Positions 63,046 through 64,000 of a stretch of 64,000 bases of DNA are shown here, in pieces. A program made the position numbers and the translations under genes. The notes under the pieces are model-generated. The model worked only from the letters and a program-made list of their open reading frames with translations. It was not told the DNA's origin and did not search any database. This DNA comes from Prorocentrum cordatum (taxonomy: Eukaryota; Sar; Dinophyceae; Prorocentrales; Prorocentraceae). Within the stretch, counting starts at the first letter, position 1; every line of letters starts with the position of its first letter. Location of the stretch: the NCBI GenBank assembly GCA_963575745.1, contig CAUYUJ010008557.1, forward strand, positions 1-64,000. The letters run 5' to 3'.

Positions 63046-63616
63046 CGCTCTCGAGCCGAAGGGCCTGCTTTGCAGCAGCAGGAGGTTCAGCAGGCTCTCA
63101 AGTATCGCGAGCTTCCGCTCTCCGACAGAGTTGCCGCCTGGTGGTCCAGGGTCTTCGTGGCCCTCCAGAGGCTCTACAGGCATCGGGAACGCACCAGCGG
63201 TGTTAAGCAGATTCGGGAGCTGGTCGCGGCTTGCGTGCAGAGCCTGTTCGCGACGACGAGTCTCTCACCAAGGGGCACGGCTTTTTAATCCTATAGATGT
63301 TATCGATGCCAAGGCCACCAGATACCATGCCTTATGGGCTGACAAGCCAGTTACGTCTCAGCATGTCTCTCGCATTTTTGATCGTATTCGGGGCGGTTCG
63401 CGGCCGGGCGAACTACCATCGCCCGCGGTACAAGATTTGAGAATAGCTTTGAGCACGGTGCGTCCATCGGCTGGCCTTGGCGCTGATCAGCTCACACCTC
63501 TGGATTTGAAACGGCTTCCTGATTTCGCTCTTCAGTCTTTGCGTGGTTTGTACGAGGCTTGTGAGCAGACGCTCGCATGCCCATGGCAAGCTCTAGTGGT
63601 AATCGGGAAACTATAG

Positions 63617-64000
63617 GCCAAGAAATTGTAGGCCCACGGCGGCAAGTCCGCTCGCAGACGCGGACGTTCACCGTTGTGGGCGGGCACAAATCGGCCACGG
63701 TTGCGCGTAGGTCGCGCGCGCGGCAGTGCGACGCGACCGCGGCCTCGCTGCGCAGGCGCGGGCCATCGCGCCGTCGCGCGCCAGGGTTGCGCGTCGCGGG
63801 GGGGGGGTCGCTGCCCCGCGGCGCGTGCGCTTCGCAGGTGATTTGCTAGCGCCGGGGTTGCGTCGCCGCGGGGGGGGGTCGCTGCCCCCGCGGCGCGTGC
63901 GCTTCGCAGGCGATTTGCATTTGGAGGAGGCGCCGCGCGCGCGCCCCGCGCGCGCGCGCGGCGGGTGCCTCCCTGGCGCGCGTTCTTTCTCTTCTTGTGT
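63617..64000. repeat. GC-rich region with a ~70-bp duplication
   Basis: GGGTTGCG...CGCGGGGGGGGGTCGCTGCC, CGGCGCGTGCGCTTCGCAGG and CGATTTGC occur at 63785-63846 and again at 63853-63919. It is followed by a CG-alternating stretch (63930-63960). No gene. Confidence 0.75.

Larger units (their letters stand above)
60162..63615 (+). mobile_element. LINE-3: decayed LINE-type retrotransposon, cut in the RT domain
   Basis: Leader relic, zinc-ribbon/coiled-coil ORF1 (60206-61530), endonuclease (about 61557-62460) and N-terminal RT (about 62512-63615). The coding sequence is lost at about 63600-63615 and GC-rich tandem repeats follow, so palm motifs are absent from the window. Two AT-rich insertions interrupt it (61609-61715 and 62998-63041). 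Confidence 0.78.
61557..63615 (+). pseudogene. LINE-3 ORF2 fragment: endonuclease and RT N-terminus
   Basis: QILYSNIATLGPKALAF (first strand), then the poly-T/TA insertion, then VWGFVETHVGEGSQAKWAKE with the catalytic Glu. A later frame has PWIVLGDVNLSPTELNRSRF (G-D-x-N strand, 62087-62150) and THCGLIISL, the region of the usual SDH box, now lost. The RT N-terminus reads KYRELPLSDRVAAWWSRVFV and RYHALWADKPVTSQHVSRIF, then AGLGADQLTPLDLKRLPDFA and EQTLACPWQALVV, ending at a stop at 63614-63616. Frames change near 61920, 62230, 62500 and 63270. Confidence 0.7.

Overview
The window reads as nuclear DNA of a dinoflagellate. The decisive evidence is an exact 22-nt copy of the dinoflagellate trans-splicing leader (DinoSL) at 39707-39728, followed by a second, 5'-truncated copy. 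A one-mismatch copy lies at 55201-55222 and an eroded one at about 60162-60185. All three sit in front of LINE-type retrotransposons. The rest is GC-rich, gene-poor, repeat-dominated sequence, typical of the intergenic space of a large dinoflagellate genome. I recognise no single-copy host gene, rRNA or tRNA. The genus cannot be fixed from what I see.

The backbone of the window is two classes of retroelement. (1) Tyrosine-recombinase (YR) retrotransposons with PAT/Ngaro-type split direct repeats (A1 - ORFs - B1 - A2 - B2). E1 (5393-12991, plus) carries gag-like, RT, zinc-finger/methyltransferase-like/RNase H and YR blocks. E2 (17041-25023, minus) has the same architecture on the other strand. 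E3 (30669-37050, plus) is more decayed. E4 (about 26999-28045, plus) is only a 5' gag-like remnant. Repeat divergence and loss of YR catalytic residues both rank them E1 youngest, then E2, then E3. E2, E3 and E4 abut alternating purine-pyrimidine TATATG-type tracts. E1 instead interrupts a dispersed repeat (called Fam-A here) whose uninterrupted copy is at about 15500-15790. (2) Three LINEs in the plus orientation: LINE-1 (39707-about 45200), LINE-2 (55201-60049, best preserved) and LINE-3 (60162-about 63615, cut in the RT region). Each follows a CTC-rich microsatellite and a DinoSL relic, so they look like retrocopied trans-spliced transcripts.

Between these lie large low-complexity and tandem arrays. 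These are CTTGG/CCAAG decamer-like arrays (552-870, 3386-3900, 25205-25720, 25911-26130, 28041-30410, the last with an 820-830 bp higher-order unit); a 21-bp array (4245-5100); a 63-bp array (1855-2285); approximately 70-75 bp GC-rich arrays sharing a leader and a tail (46245-47450, 48735-50335, 51210-51410); a roughly 290-bp AC dinucleotide tract (50413-50698); degenerate TGCGT-type repeats in opposite orientations (47520-47960 and 50700-51190); and other short-period repeats. Many long open frames in these arrays exist only because the period is a multiple of three or the sequence lacks stops; I do not call them genes.

The elements are multi-enzyme retrotransposition modules: gag-like protein, reverse transcriptase plus RNase H, and either a tyrosine recombinase (E1-E3) or an apurinic-type endonuclease (LINEs) for integration. 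Nearly all reading frames are broken by frameshifts, often at homopolymers, so I annotate them as decayed elements. Whether every break is real, or some reflect assembly or homopolymer errors, cannot be decided here. All domain calls were made by reading motifs by eye, without any search.
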